A stretch of DNA of 64,000 nucleotides from Novosphingobium sp. JCM 18896 (GTDB taxonomy: Bacteria; Pseudomonadota; Alphaproteobacteria; Sphingomonadales; Sphingomonadaceae). The notes under the pieces were generated by a model that worked only from the letters and a program-made list of their open reading frames with translations, ran no database searches and was not told where the DNA came from. Positions 44,098 through 53,706 of this stretch are shown piece by piece. Position 1 is the stretch's first letter, and each line of letters opens with the position of its first letter. A program made the translations under genes and the position numbers. The stretch covers positions 1 to 64,000 of the forward strand of contig NZ_JAPCZF010000012.1 in the NCBI RefSeq assembly GCF_025938095.1, read 5' to 3'.

Positions 44098-45300
44098 TCA
44101 GTCGAACTGCAATCGTCGCAGATGCGGGCCGAGCGAACAGATGAGGCCGATGGAGAGCGTCAGCAGCGCGATGCAGATCGCGAAAGCCGGTCCATAAGTT
44201 CCCCATGAATCGCGAACCCACCCGATGAAGAATGGACTGAGACCGTAGCCGACGGTGAAGAGTGAAAAGAGCCAACCGAACAGAACCCCGTAATGGGCCT
44301 TGCCGAACAGCCTTGCTGTCATGAACGCGATCATGTCCGTTTCGGCGCCAATCGCGAAGCCGACGAGAAGCAATGCGGGGGCGGCATGTTCGGCACCGCC
44401 CACCCAAAGCACCCCCACCCCGACGACCGCGCATGTCAGGGCGGCGATGGACACGGCGACCGTATCAAAGCAGTCCAACAGCGCTCCCATCGCGACACGG
44501 CCAATCATGCTTGCAAGTCCTGCCAGCGACGCCATGGAGGCCGCGGTAATGGGGTCCAAGCCATCGTCGCGCAGGAAGGGCACCGAGTGAATGACAACCC
44601 CAGAGACGGCAGAGGCCATCGCTAAGCTGATCGCGCTCATCACCCAGAAGCGTGGCAGTCGGGCGGCCTGCCTCATCGTGTAGCCGCCGGCCCCAGAATC
44701 GACCTGCGCATCACCTTTATCCTCACTCACACCGTCGCGCAGCCAGATCCAGGCTATCGGTGCCGTCGCGATGGCGAGCGAGCCTATGGTCAGGTAGGCG
44801 GCTCGCCAGCCAGCCGCGGCCGTCACTTCTGAGACCACCCGAGGGACCCAGAAGGCGCCGAGGCCCGAGCCTGTCGCCACGATCCCGAGCGCGAGGCCGC
44901 GAGATGTCCTGAACGCGCTGATGACGGGCCGTACCAGTACAACCGGGGTGGAGCCCTGGCCCATCATGGCCACGAGGAACGAAAACAACCAAAAGGACCC
45001 GATCCCGCCGAGCAACGGCAGGATGATCATTATCGCAGCGCCGTACGCCGCATAACTAGCTGCTGCGACGCGGTGCGCTCCGAACCGGTCCGACAACTGC
45101 CCGACCACCGTACCGAACAGAAGACTGGCCGTGCTCATTATGGTCGCGCCAAAGGATATTTCGCTTCGGCTCCAGCCGAATTCGCTTTGAAGAGAGGGTA
45201 TGAACGCGCCGATGCCATAGAACATCGTCGCTCCCATACCGACCGCGAAACAGATGATCGAAGCGAGCAACATCGGCACGCGTCCGCGAAATTCGCTCAT
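44098..45300 (-). CDS. MFS transporter (monocarboxylate-type)
   Basis: This 400-residue inner-membrane carrier has about 12 hydrophobic segments and YGIGAFIPSLQSEFGWSRSEISFGATI near the N-terminus, a pattern common to monocarboxylate/oxalate-formate-type MFS permeases. It probably imports an organic acid or exports an intermediate. It is divergent from the molybdoenzyme operon across a 347-bp region that contains operator 6, and followed by operator 5 and the SDR-Rieske operon on the same strand. Confidence 0.92.
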   Translation of the reverse strand: MSEFRGRVPMLLASIICFAVGMGATMFYGIGAFIPSLQSEFGWSRSEISFGATIMSTASLLFGTVVGQLSDRFGAHRVAAASYAAYGAAIMIILPLLGGIGSFWLFSFLVAMMGQGSTPVVLVRPVISAFRTSRGLALGIVATGSGLGAFWVPRVVSEVTAAAGWRAAYLTIGSLAIATAPIAWIWLRDGVSEDKGDAQVDSGAGGYTMRQAARLPRFWVMSAISLAMASAVSGVVIHSVPFLRDDGLDPITAASMASLAGLASMIGRVAMGALLDCFDTVAVSIAALTCAVVGVGVLWVGGAEHAAPALLLVGFAIGAETDMIAFMTARLFGKAHYGVLFGWLFSLFTVGYGLSPFFIGWVRDSWGTYGPAFAICIALLTLSIGLICSLGPHLRRLQFD

Positions 45301-45647
45301 CGGCAGGTCATCGCTGCAGATTCCCGTTCACCCGGCAACCTTGCCGTGGTCATTTCCCTCGAATGGAAATCCCTTCGGTTAGCCTGCGCAGCGCCTGGCC
45401 CACTGTCCCCTGGTCCTGTCTTGAGCGCGGATCGCAGCGCCCCTCGTTCCGACGGCAATGTCGCGACGGCAGCCATCCTGTTCTCCCGGTTTCACCAAGC
45501 GCGCAGCGCAATAGCTGCCGCAAGAAGCTCAAGGTATCACAGGATTTTTTGCTTTCAACATATGTGTTGACTCTTCCCGTTGCTGCTTCCACCTTTTTAC
45601 CTCTCCGCGGCATTCACGACCGCATCGAAATCCGCATGGAGGCGAGG
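45301..45647. other. Divergent intergenic region between MFS and molybdoenzyme genes
   Basis: These 347 bp hold operator 6 near the molybdoenzyme end and no convincing gene. The molybdoenzyme reading frame is open upstream to 45363, but that extension has no ribosome-binding site and would cross the operator. Confidence 0.6.
45555..45570. promoter_or_regulatory. TCAAC-N6-GTTGA operator 6 (upstream of molybdoenzyme operon)
   Basis: TCAACATATGTGTTGA has one mismatched pair and is the exact reverse complement of operator 7 upstream of a TonB receptor gene. TTGACT at its right edge (45566-45571) may be the -35 for the gene starting at 45648. Confidence 0.75.
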
Positions 45648-47948
45648 ATGACCAACACATCTGGCGGTACTGTCCGAAAGCCAAAGTCACCGCCCCCTGA
45701 GGCGGATCGCGTGGTTCGCACGGTCTGCTCCCCGAACTGCATGGGCACCTGCGGTGTCAACGCGCACGTCCGCAACGACCGGATCATCAAGCTCGAGCCA
45801 GCATCCTTTCCCGATCCCGGTTTCGAACGGATATGCCTGCGTGGGATCGCGATGGCGACAGAGCGGCTACATCATCCCGATCGCATTTCGCATCCTTTGA
45901 TCCGCGCCGGCGAACGCGGTGCAAACGTATGGCGCCAGGTAAGTTGGGACGAGGCCTACGACTACATCCTGAACCGTCAGCAAGCCATTGCCGAGCGCCA
46001 TGGCTGGAGGTCCAACGCCTGGGTCAGCATGACCGGAAACTATGCATTCCGTGCGTCCACTTCTGCTCGCCGCATGGCCAATGTCGTGGGTGGCACCTAT
46101 TTCTCGAAGCTGGGCCTGACGGCGGACTCGGCCGCCTATATGGGCATGCGTGCGATCTTCGGGGTCGACTACGCTAGCAATGACATCTCCGAGGTGGGTC
46201 AGGCCAAGTTCTTGCTGAGCGTCGGCAAGAATGTTGTCGATACCGGTCACAGCGAGATGCACTTCCTGTTCGATGCGATGGAACGCGGCCTGAAGTTCAC
46301 GATGGTGGATCCCCGTTTCTCGCGTTCTGCGGCCAAGGCGGACGAATGGCTGGCACCCCACCCCGGCACCGACGTCGCGCTTGCTCTCGGGATGATCCAT
46401 GTCGTCGTCAGCGAGGGTCTTATCGACGAGGCCTATGTTGTTACGCACACGAATGCCCCGTTCCTCGTTCGAGAGGCCGATGGCGCCTGTCTGCGTGATG
46501 AGAACGGGGAATACCTCGTCTGGGACCTTGCCGCCGCCGCGCCTGTCCCGGCGGGCGCGGCGATCTCACCCGCCCTGCGCGGAAGCTGGACGGTTTCGCA
46601 GCGCGGCGAAGAGATCGATTGCGTCACCGCCTTTTCGCTGAGCTGGCGCGAATGGGAGGCTTTCACGCCGCAACACGCCGCATCGATCTGCGGCGTGCCG
46701 CCGGAGCAGATTGCCAGCGTCGCCCGCGAATATGCAACGACCGAACCGGCCTGGCTCTGGGTGGGATACGGCCCGCAGCGCTATGCCCAAGGCCACACAG
46801 TAGTGCGCGCCTGGGCGACGCTCGCATCGCTTTGCGGAAATATCGGCAAGCCGCATGCCGGCATGAATACCAATGACGGCCCGCTCATGCTGCTGTTGTT
46901 CTCCCCGACGGCCGAGTGGGTTACGCCTCAGGGCCGGGTCGGCCACTCTCTTCCCGGGACCCGGATGGTCGAGGCCATAGCGAGCGGCGAGCCATATCCG
47001 GTTAAGTCCCTCTGGATGTCGGCCTACAACTTCGGGACTCAGAGCCCGCTGCTGAAACGTTTCGTTCGGGAAGCCTTGCCGAACCTCGACCTCTTCGTGG
47101 TGAGCGAGCAAGTGATGACCGATGCGGCAGTCTATGCCGACGTCGTCCTTCCCTGCGTGTCCTATTACGAGGATGACTGGGACGTCGTCGGCAATATTGA
47201 GAACTGGTACGTTCAGCTACGCCGCCGCGCAGTGCCCCCGGTCGGCGAGAGCCGAAATGACGTCGATATATTCGGCGGCGTCTGCGATCGCCTTCAACTC
47301 GGACACATATGGAACGTTGATCCCGAGCAGAGTTGCCGCGACTACCTGTCGAACCACACCGACCCGCGCATCCGCGCGGTGGATTTCGAGGCACTCAAGC
47401 GTGATGGTGTCGCACGTGTGCCAGTGGATAGACCCTACACCCCGTTTCGCGACCAGAAGTTCGCGACACCTTCGGGACGGATCGAACTGTATCAGGAGCA
47501 GTTCGCCGATCTGGACGAAGCCGTGCTGAAGGCGAAGCCACAGGCGGAGAGCGGACAGCGCGATCGGTTTCCGTTTCACCTCATCACGTACAAGCATACC
47601 CATTCCACCCATAGTCAGCACACTATTCTGCCGATGATTGCGGAAGTTCTCCCCGAGCCGCGCCTGGAAATCGCCCCTACCGATGCGGCGCGCCGCAACA
47701 TTGCCGACGGAGATGTCGTGCGCGTCTTCAACGACCGCGGCCACTTCGTCGTGAAAGCGAATGTCTCCAACGGCGTCCCACCTGGCACCCTGGCGATGCC
47801 GCAAGGCTGGTGGAAGCGGCATTTCGCATCGGGGCACCCTTCGGATCTCGGCCATATCCCGGAAAGCCCGGTTCAAACCCGCATAGCCGAGACCAACTAC
47901 TCGGTTTGGGATTTCATGTGTGACGTCGAGAAGGAAGAACAGCCATGA
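45648..47948 (+). CDS. Molybdopterin (bis-PGD) oxidoreductase, catalytic subunit
   Basis: This 766-residue DMSO-reductase-superfamily catalytic subunit has an N-terminal [4Fe-4S] motif CSPNCMGTCGVN plus a later cysteine in RICLRG, Mo-bisPGD domains (LSVGKNVVDTGHSEMHF, DPRFSRSAAKADEWLAPHPGTDVALALGM), and a C-terminal cap (TYKHTHSTHSQHTILPM). No Tat signal is seen, so it is cytoplasmic, unlike DmsA. ATG 45648 has GGAGG at 5-nt spacing. It overlaps the Fe-S subunit gene by ATGA. It likely reduces, dehydrogenates or hydroxylates a pathway compound; the substrate is unknown. Confidence 0.92.
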   Translation: MTNTSGGTVRKPKSPPPEADRVVRTVCSPNCMGTCGVNAHVRNDRIIKLEPASFPDPGFERICLRGIAMATERLHHPDRISHPLIRAGERGANVWRQVSWDEAYDYILNRQQAIAERHGWRSNAWVSMTGNYAFRASTSARRMANVVGGTYFSKLGLTADSAAYMGMRAIFGVDYASNDISEVGQAKFLLSVGKNVVDTGHSEMHFLFDAMERGLKFTMVDPRFSRSAAKADEWLAPHPGTDVALALGMIHVVVSEGLIDEAYVVTHTNAPFLVREADGACLRDENGEYLVWDLAAAAPVPAGAAISPALRGSWTVSQRGEEIDCVTAFSLSWREWEAFTPQHAASICGVPPEQIASVAREYATTEPAWLWVGYGPQRYAQGHTVVRAWATLASLCGNIGKPHAGMNTNDGPLMLLLFSPTAEWVTPQGRVGHSLPGTRMVEAIASGEPYPVKSLWMSAYNFGTQSPLLKRFVREALPNLDLFVVSEQVMTDAAVYADVVLPCVSYYEDDWDVVGNIENWYVQLRRRAVPPVGESRNDVDIFGGVCDRLQLGHIWNVDPEQSCRDYLSNHTDPRIRAVDFEALKRDGVARVPVDRPYTPFRDQKFATPSGRIELYQEQFADLDEAVLKAKPQAESGQRDRFPFHLITYKHTHSTHSQHTILPMIAEVLPEPRLEIAPTDAARRNIADGDVVRVFNDRGHFVVKANVSNGVPPGTLAMPQGWWKRHFASGHPSDLGHIPESPVQTRIAETNYSVWDFMCDVEKEEQP

Positions 47949-48514
47949 GCGAGCGGATGGCTTTCGTCATAGACCTGAAGCGCTGCATCGGCTGCGACAC
48001 TTGCGTCATCGGCTGCAAAGTGGAAAATGCGGTGCCATCGGGCGAGGCAAGAATTGCTGTCTACGACAGTGGTCGGCGCCCCCTGTTCGAAAAGCCCGAG
48101 GGCCAGTTTCCTGCGCTGTCCCAGTACTGGCTTCCGACAATGTGCCACCATTGCGAGGATGCGCCATGCGTCAAGGTCTGCCCCACCACGACGCTCTGGA
48201 AGCGCGAGGATGGCGTGGTGATGCTCGACGTCGACAAATGCGTAGGGTGCCAGCGATGCGATGAGGCCTGCCCCTACGACGCCATCTCGTTCGATGCCGA
48301 CGTCGGGACCGCGGACAAATGCACGATGTGCGTCCACCGGATCGACGCGGGGGAGAAACCTAGTTGCGCACTCGTCTGCCCAACCCGAGCGATCCATCAG
48401 GGCGATATCAACGATCCTGGGAGCAAGGTATCCGAACTGCTGCGAACCCGAGATCACAAGGTCCTCGCCGAGAGCAGCGGTGCGGCCCCCCAGATCTATT
48501 ATCTCGAACCATGA
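47945..48514 (+). CDS. DmsB/NrfC-like electron-transfer subunit with four [4Fe-4S] clusters
   Basis: This 189-residue protein has sixteen cysteines in four ferredoxin-like groups: CIGCDTCVIGC, CHHCEDAPCVKVC, CVGCQRCDEAC and CTMC...CALVC. This is the pattern of the DMSO-reductase beta subunit. There is no signal peptide or membrane anchor, and no DmsC-like gene follows. It overlaps the catalytic-subunit gene (ATGA, 47945-47948) and the flavoprotein gene (ATGA, 48511-48514), which implies a soluble three-part complex or electron chain. Confidence 0.94.
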   Translation: MSERMAFVIDLKRCIGCDTCVIGCKVENAVPSGEARIAVYDSGRRPLFEKPEGQFPALSQYWLPTMCHHCEDAPCVKVCPTTTLWKREDGVVMLDVDKCVGCQRCDEACPYDAISFDADVGTADKCTMCVHRIDAGEKPSCALVCPTRAIHQGDINDPGSKVSELLRTRDHKVLAESSGAAPQIYYLEP

Positions 48515-49827
48515 CCAAAATGCCGATCACCAGCGAAGACCTTGTCGTTGTCGGCGGCGGTCAGGCCGCGACCCAGTTGATCGAAGTCGCTCGGCAGGAA
48601 GGCTATGCAGGCAAGATCACGCTGATCAGTGACGAACCGACCTTGCCCTATCAGCGGCCACCTCTTTCCAAGCAGTACCTCAACGGTGGCTGGCCCGCCG
48701 AGAAACTGCTTTACCGCACGCCCGATTTCTACGCGAAATGGCAGGTCACGACGTGCCTTGGCAGCAGAGTCGCCGCGGTCGATCGCGCCAGCGGAGCCGT
48801 GGAGCTCGAGAGCGGAAAACGGCTTCCCTACGACCGTCTCGCTCTGGCGACGGGAACGCGAGTCCGGCGGCTTGATGGCTGCGCAGGTGTCGATGACAGG
48901 GTGTTCTACGTTCGCACGCTCGACGATGTGGATCGCCTGCGTGACCGGCTCGCATACACACGCAGGATCGCCATCATAGGAGCCGGATTTATCGGGTTGG
49001 AAGCGGCGGCAGTTCTGGTCCAGCGCGGATTTCACGTGACGCTGATCGCGCAGCGCGAGCGCCTTCTGCCCCGCATGGGCAGCGATGCGATCTCCGACTT
49101 TCTCTACGATCGCCACAAGGCCGCCGGTGTCCGGTTCGCGTTCGATGCTGACGTCGCGGCGATCGTGCCCTCGGGCGATGCGATTGCCGTTGTCTGCAGC
49201 GACGGCCGACATATCGAAGCCGATATCGCCATTGTCGGTATCGGTGCCTTGCCGAACGTCGAATTGGCTCAATCAGCCGGGCTCGACTGCGAAAACGGCA
49301 TCGTAGTCGATTCCCTTGCCGTCACGTCCGATCCGGCGATCGTCGCAGCGGGTGACTGTACCAATCATCCAAGCGGTCCCAGCGGTCGGCGAGTAAGGCT
49401 CGAGACCGTGCACAACGCGGTAGAACAGGGACGGACGGCTGGCGCGTCAATCGCCGGCAAGCAGTGGCCTTACGTCCAGACGCCTTGGGTCTGGTCGGAC
49501 CAGTACGGGTTCCGCTTCCAGTCCGTGGGAATATCGGACGGACAGGACCAGGTCGTCCTTCGCGGCGAGCCGGCCACGGGCCGCTTCGCGGTCCTTTCCT
49601 TCGCGCAAGACCAGCTGATCGGTGCGACGATGATCAATCAGCCCAAGCTGTTTGGCGTTCTTCGCCGAATGCTGAACGAGCGCATCCCATTGTCGCCGGC
49701 GGAAGCGACCGATGCCTCGCTGGACATCGCAGGCCTTTCACTGTCGCGCCCGAAGCTCGCCTTCGACGATCCCTGGCCTCCGCGTGTTCGTGGCACGACT
49801 GGCGTGCTTGCGTGGGGACATTCCTAG
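48511..49827 (+). CDS. FAD-dependent ferredoxin/NAD(P) reductase (BphA4/CamA family)
   Basis: This 438-residue flavoprotein has FAD motif VVVGGGQAATQLIE, the PYQRPPLSKQYL signature, NAD motif IIGAGFIGLEAAAVL, the second FAD motif VAAGDCTNH, and a reductase C-terminal domain (VWSDQYGFRFQSVG). Members usually pass electrons from NADH to [2Fe-2S] ferredoxins of Rieske oxygenases or P450s. Its overlap with a four-cluster Fe-S subunit gene suggests it instead links NAD(P)H to the molybdoenzyme. Serving the Rieske oxygenase encoded at 42067 is an alternative. Confidence 0.93.
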   Translation: MTKMPITSEDLVVVGGGQAATQLIEVARQEGYAGKITLISDEPTLPYQRPPLSKQYLNGGWPAEKLLYRTPDFYAKWQVTTCLGSRVAAVDRASGAVELESGKRLPYDRLALATGTRVRRLDGCAGVDDRVFYVRTLDDVDRLRDRLAYTRRIAIIGAGFIGLEAAAVLVQRGFHVTLIAQRERLLPRMGSDAISDFLYDRHKAAGVRFAFDADVAAIVPSGDAIAVVCSDGRHIEADIAIVGIGALPNVELAQSAGLDCENGIVVDSLAVTSDPAIVAAGDCTNHPSGPSGRRVRLETVHNAVEQGRTAGASIAGKQWPYVQTPWVWSDQYGFRFQSVGISDGQDQVVLRGEPATGRFAVLSFAQDQLIGATMINQPKLFGVLRRMLNERIPLSPAEATDASLDIAGLSLSRPKLAFDDPWPPRVRGTTGVLAWGHS

Positions 49828-49993
49828 CCCGTCGACTTTTCCCGAGGCTCGTGGTCAAGCTGGTGGAGGCCGGACGCTAGAAACCGCGGCGAAATCGCCG
49901 CAAAGATTGCGCGACGGTCTGCCCGGGCGACGTCGCTCCAGCGTGAAACAGCCTCCCAGCAGGCCCGTAAGACGGCAGCCCGTCCCGTCAGTA

Positions 49994-50033
49994 CCAAAAA
50001 AAGGGAGCGCACCGCATGGCAGTGCGCTCCCTT
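49994..50033 (-). terminator. Rho-independent terminator of the TonB receptor gene
   Basis: On the minus strand a perfect 12-bp stem (AAGGGAGCGCAC / GTGCGCTCCCTT, 50001-50033, 9-nt loop) is followed by a run of T residues (A-tract at 49996-50002 on the plus strand). It starts 14 bp after the receptor stop and is the clearest intrinsic terminator in the window. Confidence 0.9.
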
Positions 50034-50046
50034 CAGTGGGGTGGTG

Positions 50047-52293
50047 TCAAAATTTGAAGCTTGCCTCGACCCCGATGCTGCGCCCTTCATTCATGGCCCC
50101 CAGGACCCCGGTGGCACCGGCAGGAAGAGGCGGAAGGACCGCGGACGGCAGCGCCACCACGAAGCCTTGGAACGCGCTGTTTAGAATGTTGCGACCGTAT
50201 ACGCTGAAGGTCAGCTTCTTATCCATCAGCGAGAGCCCAAGGCTTGCATCGAGCGTATCGAGGGGCAACAGGAACTGGGTATTGTTATCGCTCGCGAATT
50301 GCCGCGTCTTTCGGCTGTAATTGACCTTCGCCGTGATCTCGGCCTCATCGCCAACAGGCTGGTTGAAATCCGCCCCGAAGCCGAACGACCATGGCACCAG
50401 ACGCGGCACCTTCAGCGCGTAGTCGGCCGCATTGATCGTTCCTGGCGCCTCACCAGCCAAATCGATGAGGCTGTAACGGATCTTCTTGTACTTGGCCTGC
50501 TGGTGACCGAGGAAGGCCGACAACCTGAGTTGGTCGGTCACCTGGAACTGGGTTTCAAACTCCACGCCCCAGATCGAGATGTCCGCGGTGTTGCGGGAGT
50601 CCTGCACGACCGCTCCCGTTCCTGTAGGCAGGTTCACGTCACGGATCAGGTTGTCGACCAGGTTGTAAAAGACCGCGAGATTCGTCCGAACGCGGCGATC
50701 GAACAGGTCGGCCTTGCCGCCAATCTCGAAGGCCGTCGTCCGCTCCTGATCGAAACGCAGATTCTGCAGTGGGCTGGTGACCCGAACGTTGAAGCCGCCG
50801 GCACGCCATGCGCGCGTCGCCGAGGCATAGACCTGCGCATCGTTCGAAATCTTGTATTGGAGCCCGACCTTGGGCGTAAAGCTGTTCCAGGTGCCGCGCT
50901 GACCGGCCCGATCGTACGTGCAGACCTCGGTATCGTAGTTGCAAAGCGGGGTGACGGCGTTGAAGAGCGCGATGTCGGCAGTCTTCTTGTCGCTCGAGTA
51001 CCTTGCGCCAACGGTGAGGAGCAGCGCATCGGTAAGCCCGTAATCACCCTGCGCGAATATGGCCCAGGTGTCCTGCTTCTGTCGTCCGCCGAACCCGCGC
51101 GGTTGGAACCCCACGGTCGCAAGACGCCGCTCTTCATAGTATCGCAGGTTGCTGTGGAAATAGTAGGCCCCTACCGTCAGATCGAGCGCATCGAAAAATC
51201 TGCCGGCATAACGCAGCTCGTTGCTGAACTGCTCGAAATGCTCCTTGTAACGGGTGTGCAAACCGCTAAATGACGTTCCATCGGTGTCGGCACCGACGTC
51301 ATTGAACATGTTCCGGTAACCGGCAATGTTCGTGATGACGCCTTCCCCGAGACCTACATCAACGTTGGTCTCCCAAGTCGCCTGGTTCCATCGTAACTTG
51401 TTCCCGCCGTTCCCTTCGCGACCATAGTTGTTCGAGAAACGGAAGCCGGTTCGATCATTGAACGCAAAATTCTGGAACGGAGTGGCATCACCATGAGTAT
51501 TGCCGTGCTCATAGCGTATGAGTGTATTGAAGCTTCCATTGTCGTATTTGATCGAGGGACGAATGACGAACGTCTCATTCTTGCCCCAGCTTCGGTTGTC
51601 GAAATCGTTGTGAAACCAACCCTCGTCCTTGTCGTACAGGACGGAAAGCCTGGCACTGAGGTTCTGAGCAAGCGGGCCGGAAACGCTGAACGCCGCTTTG
51701 TACTCCGGCCCGGTCTCGACGGAGACGCGGCCGCGCATTTCGAGCTCGTCGCTGGGCGCCCGACTGCGGATGACGACGGCGCCGCCAGTCACGTTCTTGC
51801 CGAACAGCGTGCCTTGCGGACCGCGAAGGATTTCGATCCCGTCCAGGTCGAAGAGATCAATCAGGATACCTTGACTGGTGCCCATGTAGATCCCGTCGTA
51901 AAATACGCCCGTCGTCGGTTCCAGTGTCGGGATCGAGCTGTTGAGCCCCAGTCCGCGGATCGAAAAGACCGCCGATCCCTTGATGGTGCCGACATCGTCG
52001 AGACTCACGTTCGGGACAGATGAAGTGAGACTTGTCAGGCTCTTCAATTGCCGCTGCTCAAGCGCATCACCGGAAATAGCCGACATCGCAATTGGAACGT
52101 CCTGAGCTCGCTCCGCCTGAGCCTTCTTACGCGCAGTAACGACGATGTCGTCGAGTACTGGTCCATGCTGTTGGGCACCCGCCCCTTGCGACGAGTTTTC
52201 TTCACTCGGAGCCCCCGCAGCATTACTTTGCGCAAACACCGGCGTGTTGGCAACGGCGAACAAAGCACATCCGGCAAAAAGCACAGCCCTCAT
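50047..52293 (-). CDS. TonB-dependent outer-membrane receptor
   Basis: This 748-residue receptor has signal peptide MRAVLFAGCALFAVANTPVFAQ, TonB box DDIVVTARKK, plug motifs VFSIRGLG and DGIEILRGPQGTLFGKNVTGG, and a beta-barrel ending EASFKF. ATG 52293 has GGGAG at 6-nt spacing; the frame to 52392 is not supported. It is monocistronic, bounded by a strong terminator and by operator 7 about 145 bp upstream. Sequence motifs place it apart from the other two receptors in this window, so it may import a different substrate. Confidence 0.93.
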   Translation of the reverse strand: MRAVLFAGCALFAVANTPVFAQSNAAGAPSEENSSQGAGAQQHGPVLDDIVVTARKKAQAERAQDVPIAMSAISGDALEQRQLKSLTSLTSSVPNVSLDDVGTIKGSAVFSIRGLGLNSSIPTLEPTTGVFYDGIYMGTSQGILIDLFDLDGIEILRGPQGTLFGKNVTGGAVVIRSRAPSDELEMRGRVSVETGPEYKAAFSVSGPLAQNLSARLSVLYDKDEGWFHNDFDNRSWGKNETFVIRPSIKYDNGSFNTLIRYEHGNTHGDATPFQNFAFNDRTGFRFSNNYGREGNGGNKLRWNQATWETNVDVGLGEGVITNIAGYRNMFNDVGADTDGTSFSGLHTRYKEHFEQFSNELRYAGRFFDALDLTVGAYYFHSNLRYYEERRLATVGFQPRGFGGRQKQDTWAIFAQGDYGLTDALLLTVGARYSSDKKTADIALFNAVTPLCNYDTEVCTYDRAGQRGTWNSFTPKVGLQYKISNDAQVYASATRAWRAGGFNVRVTSPLQNLRFDQERTTAFEIGGKADLFDRRVRTNLAVFYNLVDNLIRDVNLPTGTGAVVQDSRNTADISIWGVEFETQFQVTDQLRLSAFLGHQQAKYKKIRYSLIDLAGEAPGTINAADYALKVPRLVPWSFGFGADFNQPVGDEAEITAKVNYSRKTRQFASDNNTQFLLPLDTLDASLGLSLMDKKLTFSVYGRNILNSAFQGFVVALPSAVLPPLPAGATGVLGAMNEGRSIGVEASFKF

Positions 52294-52758
52294 CGACATC
52301 TCCCTAAGACAATTCGATTGTATATATTTGATGAATTCTAAAAGGTGCGCGAAGACATATTCATCGCAGCCCAGCCACAGCAGAACCCACAAGATTCGAC
52401 TATCTATTCTCTCTTCTAGCGACCTGCCCTAGCCTGTCAACACATATGTTGAAGCCGAAGCCAAGCTTTGTCGTGCCCCAAGCTTTTGGCTCGGAAAGCT
52501 CGCTGCCTTCTCACTCGACAGACGGTGAAAATGAGGGGCGTTGCCGACGACCCCGCGGCGCCCGGCACGGGCGGGCGATTGCCGGATCGTCCGGTACAAC
52601 TGGTCCGATCGGCGACAGGGGCGCGGGAATGGTCGCCGGCTTCTGCACATGCAGAACGAGCAGCTTGCTCAATCGTCGAACGCGGAAAAGAGCCCTACGC
52701 GAAGAACGCCCAAGTCTGAGGCCAGATCGCGCCAGCTCGCAAGCCGGCGCTACGCTGG
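52294..52758. other. Intergenic region upstream of TonB receptor gene
   Basis: These 465 bp hold operator 7 and a likely minus-strand promoter: TTGACA (52440 to 52435), a 16-bp spacer and TAGAAG (52418 to 52413). The part from about 52460 to 52758, up to the end of the SMP-30 gene, holds no gene I can support; short frames there lack ribosome-binding sites and homology. Confidence 0.6.
52437..52452. promoter_or_regulatory. TCAAC-N6-GTTGA operator 7 (upstream of TonB receptor gene)
   Basis: TCAACACATATGTTGA overlaps the TTGACA -35 of the receptor promoter, so a bound protein would block RNA polymerase. It is the reverse complement of operator 6. Confidence 0.78.
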
Positions 52759-53643
52759 TCAGGCGTTGAAATTGAGCTTGAGCCCAGGTTCCGCCCAGCT
52801 TGCCCGAACAAGTTGCCCGGCCGTCGACAAGGTGATGTAGGCGGTGCGCATATCATCGCCGCCAAATGCAATGTTGGTCGTGTATTCGTCCGGAAAGGGG
52901 ATCGAGCTCAGAGCACCTTCGGGCGTGAACGTGGTGATCGCGCCGTGATGAAGCGTTGCCAGGCAAATGTTTCCGGCCGCAGTCACGGCCATGCTGTCGA
53001 CAGAGACCAGACCAGGCACGGTTCCGATGAGCCGACGGGTATCGGGGTGGGCATCGGGATCGGGATCAAAAGCCAGCAAGCGCGCGGTATAGGTGTCGGC
53101 GACATAGAGCGTCTTCTGGTCGGGAGACAGTGCTACGCCGTTATAGGATACGATGCCGTGGTGCACGGCCTTGATCGCACTCCCGTCGACACGCGCATAA
53201 AATAGTCCACCCATTTCATGGACGTTGTCGTAGGTCTTTGCGAGGTCGGTGAACCAGAAATTGCCATCCTTGTCGAAGACAATGTCGTTGGGTCCCGAAA
53301 GCGGGAACTTGTCCCATCGCTCGTACACACGTTCGACCTTGCCCGTGCCGAGATCGATCCTTTCGATCCGGCCTTCGTGTCCCGGCCCGCGCCCGCTCTG
53401 CAGCGTGCTGAGATCGACTCCGCCGTTATTGCAAACCCACAGCGCGCCGTCGGGACCGATCGCCGCGCCATTCGGGCCACCGCCCGGCTCGGCAACAGTT
53501 TCCTTTCGTCCATCGCCCCAACACCGCGTGACGCGGCCGGCTGCTAGTTCCACGACGATGATAGAGCCATCGGCCATGACGACCGGTCCTTCGGGAAACC
53601 CCAGACCATCTGCGATCACTTGATAGTCGATTTCACTTTGCAT
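52759..53643 (-). CDS. SMP-30/gluconolactonase-family lactone hydrolase
   Basis: This 294-residue six-bladed beta-propeller has GLGFPEGPVVMADGSIIVVE, a metal-ligand Glu in FPEGP, GGGPNGAAIGPDG, GPNDIVFDKDGNFWFTD and SYNGVALSPDQKTLYVADT with the conserved Asn and Asp ligands. It is likely a Ca/Zn-dependent lactonase. ATG 53643 has AAAGGAG upstream. It follows the TonB receptor gene at 53707-56100 by 63 bp and is probably co-transcribed. It could open a lactone formed by a Baeyer-Villiger-type step. Confidence 0.9.
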   Translation of the reverse strand: MQSEIDYQVIADGLGFPEGPVVMADGSIIVVELAAGRVTRCWGDGRKETVAEPGGGPNGAAIGPDGALWVCNNGGVDLSTLQSGRGPGHEGRIERIDLGTGKVERVYERWDKFPLSGPNDIVFDKDGNFWFTDLAKTYDNVHEMGGLFYARVDGSAIKAVHHGIVSYNGVALSPDQKTLYVADTYTARLLAFDPDPDAHPDTRRLIGTVPGLVSVDSMAVTAAGNICLATLHHGAITTFTPEGALSSIPFPDEYTTNIAFGGDDMRTAYITLSTAGQLVRASWAEPGLKLNFNA

Positions 53644-53706
53644 CTGACAGGCACTCCTTTCGGCCCCTCCGGAAGCAGTGCCGCAGGGAGACATTGGTCG
53701 TAGATT

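Noticed and set aside
52429..52769. Short frames on both strands upstream of the TonB receptor gene
   Set aside because: Arg/Ser-rich translations without start signals; they overlap the operator and promoter region.
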